Below, piece by piece: positions 11,391 to 23,409 of a stretch of DNA of 64,000 bases (position 1 is the stretch's first letter; each line of letters starts with the position of its first letter). The notes below the pieces were generated by a model that was not told the DNA's origin, did no database searches, and saw nothing but the letters and a program-made list of their open reading frames with translations. This stretch comes from Paramecium tetraurelia (Eukaryota; Ciliophora; Oligohymenophorea; Peniculida; Parameciidae), in contig NW_001799366.1 in assembly GCF_000165425.1 (NCBI RefSeq), positions 20,749 through 84,748 on the forward strand. Direction: 5' to 3'. A program made the position numbers and the translations under genes.

Positions 11391-13059
11391 GTGATACGTT
11401 TGAGAATAGTTTATTTACTTTTCTCTCTATTCAAACCAAATTTAGACTATTTAACTACTGGAGATTAATGATGACTTAATTATGGTGAGTAAATATCAAT
11501 AGAATGAACACTTCCAATTGATTCAATTCTGGCTTTGAATGAAGGTGATTGACCTGAAAGGAATAGTGTTGAATCAATTTCCTTTTGTCTTTTTGTCGCG
11601 GATTATAAGATATTTTCATTAGAATCATCTGATGATGAATTTGGAGAATTCACATGTTTACTTGCTTCAAATACAAAATATCTAAAATAATCTTTGATTA
11701 TACTGTTGATTAATTTAATTGATCCTTCTCCCAACATCAGATCTCTCATCAGTTTAACCCAAATCATTATCGCTATCTTCATTGATTTCAGTCTCCTCCA
11801 TCTTCTTAGCAACATCACTGATGAAAGAATGATTTAAACAAGTCGAAACATCTATCCTTTATTTAGGATCCTTTTCTAACATTTTTTTCAACAGATCCAT
11901 CGCATCATCTGGTAAGTTTTCAAATTATTTTATAGAAAAATCAATCACAGCCTCTCGGTTTAGCTTGATCATTCTTCTATATGTTTTAGCTGGAAATGCT
12001 GGTCTTCCGGATAGTAAAATGTAAAAAACTAGACCCAGACTATATATATCACAAATGGATGAGTATTTTAATTTTCCATCCTTGTTATTAATTACTTCTG
12101 GAGCCACGTAACCTGGAGTTCCACATCTATAGTATAAATATTTATTTTGATTAACATGAGTAGCCAACCCAAAGTCTGCTATCACTACTGATGGTAATTC
12201 ACTAATAATAGTTCTTCAATTTACTTCTATGATTTGAATAGAATATTTTCTAATTTGATGTCTCTGTGCATAATCTCCTTTTGATGCATTTCCTTTAATC
12301 CCAACAAGAGGCCTCCAAGTAACTGTTAGATTTCTTACAATTGAAATAACTTTTTCTGCCCAATCAAATCAAGCAATGAACCTCCAGATAGCAATTCCAA
12401 CACCATGTAAATGAAATTGTCACTTTCAAAGACATCATTCAATTTCATTAAATGCTCATTATTTAACTCCCTCATAATTTTGATTTCATTTAAAATTGAC
12501 TCCTTTCCATTCTCTTCACCATAGGCAGCTTATTTTGAAAATACTTTGACTGCGAATTATTCCCCATCTTCAATTCTTTCTATAAAATAAACCTTATTAA
12601 TTGATCGTTTATACTGATGCAAAATTGCCTTTTCCTATTTTTTTCAAAACTCTGAACTAATCATGAAATTTGTACTAATTTATCCTCGATCTCAAAAAAT
12701 CTCTTAACTCTTTGATTTACATCTCCCCTCCTCCTAATTTTTAACTAATTATCCTATTTTCACGATCCAAATTAAATGAGATGCCTATTATCTAATTCAA
12801 GCAGTCCTCATCCCCATTCCGACTTTTCTAAGAGTAGAGTATCTCAAACTTGGTATCGAAATCTAATTTAAGGTATTTTTTGGGGACACATCCAACCTTT
12901 CATTAAATATTTTATACACACCTTTCCGTACAATATATATTGATTAAAACAATATAGCACTCTTTGCTTATAATTCTACTTATTTAGGGTGAACTTCATC
13001 AGTGGGTGGCTGTTTAAGTTAATATTCTTGGGTATCTTAACCCAAATTTTTTGATTCAT
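11391..13059 (-). CDS. CAMK-like Ser/Thr kinase with N-terminal PH-like region
   Basis: The N-terminal 110 residues (YCFNQYILYGK..., FEILYSQKSRNGDED) look like a PH fold. The kinase domain follows: IGKGNFASV, FAVKVFSK, HRDIKLENILF, DFGLATH, GTPGYVAPEV, DIYSLGLVFYILLSGRPAF. The C-terminal 130 residues are Ser-rich and charged, with no EF-hands visible. Introns found include 25 nt near 12930 and 22 nt near 12590 (both ending AAG) and 23 nt near 12210 (TAG). The HRD, DFG and VAIK lysine are intact, so it should be active. The group (CAMK/CDPK-related, calcium-independent) is inferred from the activation loop and C-lobe. Confidence 0.8.
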
Positions 13060-13323
13060 TACTAATTTAATTATAATGGATTATTCATGTATTTTAATCG
13101 TTTTGATAACCACAATAATTCAGAAAATATAGTATTTTTATTTAAACAAATTAACTAGATTTTAATTAAATCGTCATCTTACAATTACCCTAAAAACAAA
13201 TAATATAACTTACCTACATTTTAACTGAAATTTCATTTTCAGTATAAAATCCACTTCACAGTATTTTCACCAATATATCTTCATCTAGTTCATTAATGAA
13301 TTAAGCATAATTATATTAACTTT

Positions 13324-13396
13324 GGGAGTATAGCTCAGTTGGGAGAGCGTAAGACTGAAGATCTTAATGTCATGGGTTCGATCCCCATTGTTCCCA
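13324..13396 (+). tRNA. tRNA-Phe (anticodon GAA)
   Basis: A 73-nt cloverleaf. The acceptor GGGAGTA pairs with TGTTCCC (two G-T wobbles) and A is the discriminator base. The D arm is GCTC...GAGC. The anticodon stem TAAGA/TCTTA encloses loop CTGAAGA with anticodon GAA. The T arm is ATGGG TTCGATC CCCAT. It has no intron and no encoded CCA. A run of six T directly follows (13397-13402), a standard RNA polymerase III terminator. Internal A and B boxes are present. Confidence 0.95.
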
Positions 13397-13531
13397 TTTT
13401 TTGATAATTTAGTTTAAAAAGTGATCAAGTATTTTTGTAGAATTAATTTCATTTTTAACATGTCTTGATTATAATGTGACAAATGATTATACTTAAGTTT
13501 TAAACAGTTTATAAATTACACAAATAATACA

Positions 13532-14532
13532 TCAAAGTTCATACTCGTCATCTGAAATTTGTCCTTTAAACTTTCTTACTCTTCTGTTCCATTTAACTAC
13601 GTTTAAATTATTTGAATACTTTCATGTTTAGAGATGTAAGGATCCGAGAGCAATTCTTAAACTGTTAATCCTAGATGGGAATCTAACTCTCTGACTTCAC
13701 AAATGACCAACTAATTTGCATTTGTTTAAGCCAAAACATCTAAGTTACTTAAAATTATATCATTTGAATCTGCGAACGATTCAATAAAGTCTTGATGAAT
13801 TTGAACATTGACTTTCAGCATGGTAACTTTGATTGGTTTTAAATACTTTGCCATTAACATTTGTTCCTTTTACAATTATTTCACATCTAAGAAATGATTA
13901 ATAGGCATATTTACTTTCAGTCATATTCTTTTTAATCTTCTTTTTCAAAGGTACTTGTGCCATTTAATTCAAGTACTTAAGACTTTTCTTTCGATTTCTG
14001 TCTGAGTAGATCGCAATATCAAAACAACCCTTAGTTTATTCAGTTTACAATAAACAATTATTTTTGAGGATCTATCTGAGCTTGAGTTCCGAGGCTTTGC
14101 TGATAAGTGAGAAAAGGTTCTTTTGTTCGAGCTCCTCTTTTGAGTTTATTTCTAAAATGTTTCTGGATATATGATCAGACAGAACTAATTTTAATGGATA
14201 AGTATACTAAATTATCCTTGATGATTGAGTATCATAACGCCTGTATTTGAGGCATTACACTTAGTTTTGTATTCCAAAAAGTTATTGGTATTAGTCACAG
14301 CTGCACGTTCAGTTGTCAATTAACTTTGAAGAAAAGAGTGTAATTCATTCAATATCTCTTCCTTTTTTTAGTCCTTTTGTGAACATTGCTTACATTAGTA
14401 AATGATCTCCAATAGAGCCATCATTTCAATTTAGTTTAATTTTTCCATGCTGCTTATGTTTTACATTATGAGCTTAGCATCATACTCCTTATTCTTTATC
14501 TCCAGCATTTAACTTAAAGCACTTGAAAACAT
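13532..14532 (-). CDS. PAS-like-domain protein of unknown function
   Basis: Three introns (23, 28 and 23 nt, all GTA...TAG) give an exact 308-codon frame from the ATG at 14532 to the TGA at 13532-13534. The N-terminal third is helical and contains CKQCSQKDQ. Next comes a segment, NTGVMILNHQGQFILSD followed by SRNILEINSKEEL, that reads like the core of a PAS domain. A basic patch (KKKIKKN) and an acidic C-terminus (ISDDEYEL) follow. The PAS assignment is by eye. The upstream minus-strand frame stays open to about 14890, so the start could be further upstream; the ATG at 14532 is the first in a good context. Confidence 0.65.
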
Positions 14533-15186
14533 TTAATGATTTTATTATTGTCGATTGGACTAAATTCCCAGCTTATAAACTGAATTTGACTGAAATTTGA
14601 TTTAGTGATATTTGAACTAAATGTTAACTAGAATTTAGTTCAAATTTTATTTGCTGATTTTTAAATTTAAGGTTTTATGATTTCTCACACCTTCTTTATT
14701 ACTCTTCTAGCCCAAAACATTTGATATTCTAATCTAACGACCTTTTTTACATAACTTAAGATAAATTTTAACTGCTTTGAAATTAGTTTATAATTATTTT
14801 TATGTCTATATTTCGTAAAACACCTATCTGTCTGTTCTACTTTAAATCAAGTCTTATGATTAGGTGAATGAAAACAAAAATTTGATTGGAAACACTACGA
14901 TAAAAAATCCAGATTTTGAAATCAGATAAGATCAATAATCTTTGATTATATTTCAACTTTAAGCACAAATAAATATGATGAGATTAAAGATGAATAAAAA
15001 GTTTATTGGTTTTGTATAAAATATAGCACAACTAGAACCATAATCACATCAATTAAAAATTGAGAAAGAAAATTATAAGAATTTATCAGAATTTTAAATT
15101 TAGGCTGATAGATTTAGATGATGTGGAGAGATTTTAAGGGATTCAAAGTTGAGATATATAATATGTAATATATTAAACAAAAGTTT
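14533..15186. other. intergenic region, no confident gene
   Basis: About 650 bp lie between the two minus-strand genes. Open frames exist on both strands. A plus-strand one of about 95 codons ends in a TGA near 15120 and contains sequence such as HQLKIEKENYKNLSEF. None has a clear start, introns or a recognisable domain. A small plus-strand gene around 14860-15120 is possible but unsupported. Confidence 0.3.
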
Positions 15187-16779
15187 TCATTTGAACAGTA
15201 TTTTTTTTAATTCAAATAATGTCAAACTATCTGGTATAAAATTATTCTTTAATCTTTTCTTTTGAATAATTTATTAGAGTTGATTAACCAAAAACTTGTA
15301 AAGCTTAGTATAAACTGGAAATTAAATTGTTTCTACAGAAATGCATTCATTAGATTTTTTAAATATTACTTGATGCTAAAATAAATTTATTATTGCTGCT
15401 TAAAATTCAATAATGGATTCTGATATAATGATACTTTTTTTTTTAAATAAATGTGTTGACAAGTACTCTTTCTTGTTGCTATAAAGGAAGGCTTTTACAT
15501 CATAAATAATCCCATTCAATTAGTTTAAAATAATGTTAATAAGAAATTATGAACAAAATAAAATGAATATAGGAATAACCAATGCAAATATTATAGTGTT
15601 ACGAATATCCTCCCTAAATACTGCTGCTAATATCTCCAAAAATTCAGCTTCTTATTTAATTATAAAATTTGTTTTTTAGAGCATTACCATTATGAATGGA
15701 GAATTCGAAATGTTCATACTCTCAATTATCAGATTATCTTTATCTAAAGAGTTATATCTACACAATATATTAGTGGAGATGATATTATCGCAATTACTTA
15801 CAAATTCTTTTTAATAGTGATGGAAAAGTATCTGTTCAAGGTCAGAACTATCAAAACCGGAGAACTGAGATTCGTTTAAAAAATATATGGGTTGACTTTT
15901 ACTATTATAAAGTTCTGATAAAAGCACTTTGCCTTTCTTGTCAATTATTAAAATTTGTGTATTATTACCATTAAATTTGGATAAAGTTGCGTAGTCTAAT
16001 TCAATGCCCTTCACAATGATACCAAGAATACCATCATTTTTATCAAGTAAATTAGTAGTCATAGGGAAGTTGATTGCATTAGTGATTATAGCGTAAGGAT
16101 TAACTATGTAGATGGTTTTGGGGTTGGTGGCGTTGGCAGAAGCATGCAAATGATCGAGGTAGTATTATCTTTTTAAGGGATTAAATGTTTTTGGAAATTA
16201 TAATCCAAGAGTAATACAATATAATTAAGTTGCATTGTTGTTATTAAAATAATAGATAGGAGATTTGCCATCTAAAGAAAATCTAAATGATGTTAAATAT
16301 GAAGTAGTAAGCAAGACGCTCTCAACTCCTAATTTTTTAAAATTATTTGTAGGCTTCCCAAAGATACCACAAGACACAGAGCTAGTGTAACAATAAGAGT
16401 CATTTTGTCTCGGGTCATTTAAACACATCATTGGGTGTTCTTTTACTTTCAAACTGTGATTCGCAACGAGAGAATCAAAAAGCTAATTAAAATCTCTGAC
16501 AAATGAAATCTATTATGCAGTGTGGAATAAGGTTTCTTCCAGCCCTCTTTTGTATACCCATTGATACTCTAAAGAATTTCTTGTTTGCTTCAAAAATACT
16601 TGGTGTGAAAACAAAGTTAGCATCTCATGCAAGTAATTTTAAGAAACCATTACAGCGGTTGTTAGTAAGCTAAAGATAAATAAATAAACTATCAGATAGG
16701 CTACAAGTATTTGGGTTTTAATCCTCCAATCCTTTTTTAAGTACCACTTCGGCTGATTCTTTAATTTATTGAGTATCAT
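15187..16779 (-). CDS. two-TM membrane protein with Cache-like extracellular domain
   Basis: An intronless frame of 530 residues. TM1 lies near residues 24-45 (ILVAYLIVYLFIFSLLTTAVMV). About 340 extracellular residues follow, with six or so Cys and a segment GILGIIVKGIELDYATLSKF / TQILIIDKKGKVLLS whose spacing resembles the second half of a dCache or alpha2-delta sensor domain. TM2 lies near residues 395-415 (TIIFALVIPIFILFC), then a cytosolic helical tail of about 110 residues with no kinase or cyclase domain. It may bind a small ligand and signal through a partner. The Cache call is by eye. Confidence 0.7.
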
Positions 16780-16909
16780 AAATAATTTAATTCATAAAGA
16801 TTCCACACCTTATTTAATAAATTGATTATATTATCCAAGGCTGATTAATGATTTTAATTGCGAATTTTTTCATTTATATATATACAATCAATGCCTTATC
16901 CTGACGAAA

Positions 16910-18842
16910 TCAAGTAATCGTTTTCATTCTTTCAGTCTTTTTTTGTATTGCCTGTCTTTTAATAACATCAGTCGTCAGATCTTTCATCTTACTCTCATTT
17001 AACCCAAGGAACTCTTCAATAGTCAAATAACCTCCTCCACTTCTTATCAAAATCTTACCCTGCTCCTATTTGATAAATATTCTCTTGTGTCCGTATAAAT
17101 AGACTCCATCGGATTGTCTTTTAAGTAAGGGGATGTATTTCTCCTTATCAACTCTATTGTTTATAAAATTAGCAATTTGCTAATCCAAGTCATCTCCCTT
17201 TGCTGGCATATAGGCTTAATTGGATTCAACAATTTGAGTCATCATAGTTTTCAGTTATGAATTGTGTAGCTCTTTCTCATCATGTTTCTTACTGAGGTCA
17301 AAAATGGTTTATCTTAAATTATTTAACTAAATTATATTATAATGCAAATATACCTCTTTCATTTGATTTTCTATCTGGGATTGAAACTAGGTTACTTTTG
17401 AATTTATTGGTTTTAAATCAGGAAAATCTGGGATTGAGTATTAAATCTTAAGAGATTATAAATTTTATTGAAGGACTGCAATTTTTAAATTTTCAGTTTT
17501 TAATTTAGTATTTTCACTTTCCAAAGAATTGATTTGTAATAGTTATTTTGCAATTTATTCTTTCAACTATCTGATTTCTTTTTCGTATTCATCATTCTAA
17601 TGGAATTACTAGAAACCTAACTGTCTTTACAAAAGTGCAATATCATCCTATAATTTATAAATTTATTTATCTTTGTTTATTATTTCTTTTTCTAATTGAT
17701 TATTCAATTACTCGAATATTAAATTCTAACAGTTTTTCTACTCTACAAGACTTAATTTGACTTTTTATTGATTGATGTAATTGTTCAAACCCTCTAATTA
17801 TTCATCCTATGATTAAATTTTCTATTTTAAGATTTCATTCTCTAATTCTAATTTCTGCTGCTTCTCTTTCAGGATGTTGACCTATATTTTTATAATGAAA
17901 TAATTACTTCTTCATTTTTCAATCTCTGAATTTGTTATTGCTTGTCCAACAGATCCTTTTCATATTAACTGGAAACCTATTGTAAGACTTATTCAAGATC
18001 CTTCTTCTATTTGGCATAAAGTTGGAGCATCTATTTATTTTGATCTTGATTTTCAATCTAGGCTTACAAATGGGATGCCGAGGACTGTTTTTCTTGGATG
18101 ATTTCATGCATTTATTCGATTTTCAATTGTTGTTCTATGGAAAGTGATTGGAGATCATCAAACATCTACTGTAACTCAATCAATTCATTGGATAGTCTGG
18201 TATGCTTTTCTTGTAGTGATTCATTCTAATTTGTTAGATCCTCGGATAATTATGAGATAAATTATTGCAATTGTTTTCTTTTGGCTTGACTAATTTCTAA
18301 TTCGTTCAAATAGTCGTTTCGTTCTCTCATTTTCAGGAGTTTGTTCTCTTCTTTGACGGTTTCGTATTGTTACTTTAGGAGTTCATTTTAGTTCTGTTAT
18401 TTTATGGAATTAGGTTATTAGTTGATTAGCTATTGAGTTTTGGCCTTCTGCTGTCTCTCCTTGGTTCTGGTCTTGTAGGACTTTAGGTAATGTCTCAGAG
18501 GACTCTGATGGGATTGGTTTGCTTCGAATTTGATGTCTTTGGAGAGGAGGAAGAGGATGTAATATTTGCCTTTCAAGTCCTTTAATTGGAAGGAGTCGGT
18601 CAGTTCAATTTCGTCGGTTTATTCTTTGGGTACTGGAATGGTCAGCACAGCTATGTTTTCGAAATCGAATAGAATGTGATCAGGAATTTGACTTGGTTTA
18701 AGTTATGATGGTATAATTACGAAATGTCAAAAAATTGGGCTTCTTGAGAAGGTAACTCTAATGGTTTGGAGATTTCATTAATTTTAATATTGCATTTGCA
18801 ATTAGTTTTAGTTTTTATGGCAACAACGCATTTGAAATTCAT
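16910..18842 (-). CDS. coiled-coil protein with C-terminal GAS2-like domain
   Basis: The N-terminal 150 residues are globular (LFDFENIAVLTIPVPKE, FQLKDLKGKYYILFLLSKD). About 330 residues of Gln/Glu/Lys/Leu coiled coil follow. The C-terminus (YLYGHKRIFIKQEQGKILIR then SGGGYLTIEEFL) matches the core of the GAS2-related (GAR) domain, which binds microtubules. The first intron (29 nt, near 18632-18660) ends AAG; another near 17890 is 26 nt with TAG. The start ATG is at 18842. A cytoskeletal or axonemal role is likely but inferred. It begins 48 bp before the stop of the next minus-strand gene upstream. Confidence 0.75.
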
Positions 18843-18890
18843 GAAATTAATTAATATATGTTATTTTTAATATCATTATTGTTTGGGTTT

Positions 18891-19686
18891 TCATTTTTTG
18901 ATAGTAGAGTCATCTTCCGATAAATCCTTATAGTCTAGAATTTTAAATGTTTTGATTACTTTGGAGGTAAGATTGGAGGAAGAGTCCATTTTCGTTGATA
19001 AATGTTTCTGCCTTTTGATAATCCTTGCCAACCATATTGAGAATGATTGCAATGTCTTCGTCATTGGCTTCCTAAAAATTGGCTTTTAATGACTCAAACA
19101 ATTTAGAAACTAGGTCGATGTAGCGATGATACATACATTTATCTTCTTGTTTCTCATACACTCTGATGAATTTGGCCTTCACATTGGATTGAGGATAGTG
19201 CAGCGATTGTCGTTCGGCTCCGATCTGCACCTGTTTGATCTTCTAATAGGAGTGTCGAATGGGTTCTCTGCGAGTCTTGATCACCTTTCTCTTCTGGGGT
19301 CTATAGAGAGGTTTTTGGGGTTTTTTGATAATTCTCTTTGGTAATGGAGGGGATTGGGAACTTTCATAGTCGTACAATTTCCCTTGAGCTTCGAGTGTAT
19401 CGAGGTCCAGCAATTTGGCTATTTATTTTTAGGACTGAGTTGTATTGATGGTTTTGGTTGGGAGCGGTTTGTCGATTTTTGGGACAGGCACACATTCTTC
19501 GTCGTCTGAGATGATGATAATTTGGGGTTGTTGAGTTGGTATTTGTGTCTAATGATACATGGGGGGTTTGTAATGTTGAAAATTATAGTAATTGTAATTT
19601 GGTTGTGGTATATATTATGGGTAGAGGTATACTGGGGGTTAGTAAGGGTATTATGCGAATTTATAATGAAAAGCATTGGGATGCAT
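18891..19686 (-). CDS. unknown protein with Tyr/Pro/Gln-rich N-terminus
   Basis: One 25-nt intron close to the 3' end (in CTCCAA|A) gives 256 residues. The first 75 residues are Tyr/Pro/Gln-rich and low in complexity. An acidic patch (SDDEE) and a basic segment (PQKRKVIKTRREP) come next. The C-terminal 90 residues form a compact, helical-looking unit (VYEKQEDKCMYHRYIDLVSK, ANDEDIAIILNMVGKDYQKA) with an acidic tail. Its codon use is less AT-rich than its neighbours. It could be a nuclear or RNA-binding protein, but no domain is recognised with certainty. Confidence 0.65.
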
Positions 19687-19806
19687 GTTGAGTGGCTTGT
19701 GAATTAGAGTTTTAATTTAATTTTTTTTAATGTTTCGAATGAAGAAAAAGGAAATTTGTTTTTAATATCTTATTTAAAAATGAAATAAAATTGATTATTT
19801 ATAATA

Positions 19807-20460
19807 TCATTCACTAACAAGTTTCATAGTTTCAACAAACTGGGAATCATTTAATATCTCTGAACTCATATCCAAGATACTGAGATCTTGATTTCTGGAT
19901 CTTTTAAATATCAAAATATCTCGTTGTTGTTGCATCTTCTATACAAAATAGGACCTAGTAAATGGAGATCAAAGATATACTATTTAAGAAGAACTACCAT
20001 TCTGACTGTTAGTGACAAGTAACGCATAGAAATTAGGGAAATTCCAAAAATCTCATCGTAATACACTTCATATTGCAATCTTATACACAAGATGATTGAC
20101 AAAAATGCACAAAAGTCTAACACATTCCAGGCTGTTGTGAAGAATTCCTTTAATTAAAATATAAAATATTAATTTATAATACTCTTCCTTCCATCAGGAC
20201 TTTGAGTGTTAAATCTGTGCAAATCGTGAAAGTCAACACTCCTTCGCAAATCAAAACAAGAGGGTTCTCCAAACTCTAAATATATCAATCTGAAGGGTAC
20301 TTGTGTCGATCCCAAATGACCTAATTTGTCAATCATTATCCTACATAAACGAGCAGCACTGTCGAAATAATCAGCTGTATCAAACAATACGTCAAATAAC
20401 ACAAACTCCTGTGTAGACTGGCTATCAAATACTTCGAATTCATCTTTGCGGCTTGTATAT
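19807..20460 (-). CDS. membrane protein with channel S3-S4-like segment, 5' end unresolved
   Basis: The frame ends at a TGA at 19807-19809 after a 26-nt intron near 19900-19925. The C-terminal half has two hydrophobic segments, EFFTTAWNVLDFCAFLSIIL and ISLISMRYLSLTVRMVVLLK. The first carries the WNVLD signature of ion-channel S3 helices, and the second has spaced Arg/Lys like an S4 voltage sensor. A helical tail follows (KMQQQRDILIFKRSR). The N-terminal 100 residues are soluble (FGEPSCFDLRRSVDFHDL). No in-frame ATG exists before about 20460, so an upstream exon is missing from this model. It could be a voltage-sensor-only protein. Confidence in the frame is good, in function low. Confidence 0.6.
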
Positions 20461-20577
20461 TTTACAATTAATATTAATTAACTTGTGTTTATATTATTGC
20501 ATTATTTGCATGATTAATTTATTCGCACACTCCACTCTTCTCAATTTATTTAGACAATTAAATTAATATTTAATATA

Positions 20578-23197
20578 ATGAATATTGAATAAATTTTGGA
20601 GAAACAAGAAAATGCAATCATCGAGAGTGGGTCTCTCTTGCTTCCCGCCTTTTCCTTCTGGTAACAAACTAACCATGATTTGGAGCACTACTTCTATCTC
20701 ACTAGGAGTCTCACGTCTCTCTGTCACAGTCCATTCAAAAAAGACATGACCATAATTACACAATTATGCGAACGGACTTGTGATAAGGACAAACAACCAA
20801 CCCACATGTATGATTTTGTCGATGTGGAAACTATGCATAAACAACTCGAATTCGAATCAGTTTGCTCCTACAAATATTTCAGAAATCATCCAACCACATT
20901 TAGAGTTGGAACACATTAAGATATATTTGATAATCTGGTAAGTGATGTGTGTGGATATGGTAGTTCTTCCAAAAATTCAACAATGCCACCCTCATCTTTG
21001 AAGACGGACATGATTTACCGCTCAAATTAGAGAAGGCAATGAGTGCATCGTTTAGTTCTCATACCATATCATAAATGATCAAAGCACTCTTTAGTCCTTA
21101 AAAACCCACTCCAAAATGGGATTAACAAATGAGTAGCAAACTAAAATTACTCACTAAATAATTTCAGCCCAACAATAACTTTCAAGTTTGTACTCTCACT
21201 CAATAATAATATGACATTTTAATGCCAATCATAGCATTTGGAAATAGAATAGTCCAATACACATAAGTAACACATTTGCTTACTATTAGACTCTCAACAA
21301 CCAAAAGGATGAATTTATTATAGAATCCAATAAGATTGCCTCCATAGTCACGCAATGCACCTAAAAAATCCCAGATTCAGAATTCTTTTCTTAGTTACAA
21401 CAATACTTTGTTAAATCCAGTGGTACCTTTAAATAATCTAAATATCCTTCCATTGATTCTTCAAATTATGAGTAATACCTGGATGACATTTTCAAAATAC
21501 CATAAAGGCATTTATTCCAACAATGGTACATTTTCATTAAATAAACATTTGAATTACAAGACTCAAATGAACAAGAATTAATAAGTCAACAATAATAGTT
21601 CAACATACTTGTTTCAACCAATGACAAAGTATCAGTGGATAAATCTATCTAAGCTACAGAACAACAGAATTATAGAGATTATAAATTAGTGCTCTTCACA
21701 GATGCTATTTAAAACTCCTACAACTTGAATCTCTTATGCTTGAGTCCTCTTTGTGGTATGAACAAGTTGTTAAGTAATGGAGTTTAGAATATTGTTATCA
21801 TCACTTAACACTCGTATCCTGCCAAACTGTTTAAGACTGAATTTAATATCAATTTTTAATTTTACCCTCAAATCCCAGTCCAGGAATTGAAAATCAATCA
21901 AACTCTCATCAGTAAAGTCCAAAATTACAACATTGACTATTTAAATAAAACTGAGTAGAATTTCGATGCTATGATACTTGAGATCGGTAAATAATTTTAA
22001 TAAGTCAATTATCAAATAAATGACCATGGATTCATTACTCTTTTTTCTTCCAAATCCTTTATGCAAAAATGCTAGGATATTTGGAGTCAACATTCCATAC
22101 TCTCATCCCTTGGAGTAAATAAAGAATTCCAATGGATCAAATACTAAAATGTATTTATCATTATTATTCATACTTTATAGAAGAAGAGCATCTACGAGAT
22201 CATTCGTCTTTTTCTAACCAAATGCAGATCCAATGCAATAGTTGGCGATACAATGCCTTCCATCTATACAGTGTTTAATGATCTATTTTTGGATCAATTG
22301 TAGGAGGCTATCTAAAAATAATTAGATTATCAACTCAAGCATCCTTAAACCCTGAAAAATTAAACTCAAATAACAGTGTTTTTATTGGGAGTACCCTGGG
22401 CGAGTTAATTTATGTACTATTAGGAGAATGGACATGAATAATTGCCGTAAGTGCAATTAAACTTGAAGTTAGAATGGTTAAAGAGCTTAAAAAATAATGT
22501 AATACATTCAAACATTAAAGTATGATAGGAAATATTTTAGTATGGTAAATGCAATCAGAAATATCTCAAGATTATAACATATTCTTGATCCCTTGTGTCC
22601 CTGTAATTTGATCGTCTTAGATGAAAAGTTCCAATAGAAATTATTGTGGAAGGATCAGAACTTTCCCAACGTTTTAAGTTTCCCCGATGTTATCAACGAA
22701 TTAAAGAAAGTAATTAAGCGAATGATATTCCTTAGTAAGTTTCAGCTTTAGTAAGATCAGAGAACTTAAATGAGAATAGAAAAGACACGTAAAAAATAGA
22801 GAACAAAAAATGTCAAACTTTCAAGCTTCACTTCAAATAGCCAGTCCAAATCCAAACGTCAAAGAGGAAAATAATGTTAAATAAAACCTTGTTGGGAGAC
22901 TTATACAACCCGTAGAAGAAATCTCTTCCAGTCGAATAATAGTGTGAAAAGATAACTATTGAGTAATTGATTGGGCAGACGGAATCCAAGGATGTGAATA
23001 AAAGTGATAATCAAGTTGAAGTGGAGGAATTGAAATGTGTCATCTGTTGGTCAAATACTCCAGATAAAACTATGTGTAAATCTGAGAAATGTGGTCATGT
23101 GGCATGCCAGGACTGTTGGAAATAATGGTTATAAACAAAATTGGAGTGTCCCTTATGTAGAGCCAGAGTCAGAGAAAAGTTTCTAATAGTAATTTGA
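20578..23197 (+). CDS. RTEL1-like RING protein with degraded helicase motifs
   Basis: The order of segments follows RTEL1/FANCJ (XPD-type) helicases. ENAIIES stands where the Walker A strand should be, but the P-loop GTGKT is absent (ESGSLLLP instead). Cys-containing lines follow (QLCERTCDKDKQ, VCSYKYFRN), then TLIFEDGHDLP in place of DEAH. NLLCLSPLCGMNKL, GFITLFSSKSFMQKCQDIW and ITVFLLGVPW match later motifs, and NAIRNISRLQHI replaces motif VI. The C-terminus is a clean RING (CVIC...CGHVACQDCW...CPLCRAR), as RTEL1 has. Introns include 22 nt at 22499-22520 (AAG) and 26 nt near 22710. A one-base frame slip near 21205 is not explained by an intron. It is probably helicase-dead and possibly a pseudogene. 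Confidence 0.6.
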
Positions 23198-23409
23198 TTG
23201 GTTTAATTGTTGTTTCTAAATTATGGATTTGTAAAGGTACTTGTTTTTCTAATTCAAATTAAATATCAATATAATATTATTCATTTTATGGAAATATGAA
23301 GATTGGAGATCTTAAAAGTCTAAAAATATACAATGTATTTATTCATATTAAAAGAGATATATAATTATTCAGAAAATGAGATAAATTTAATTAGATATTT
23401 TGTGATAAA

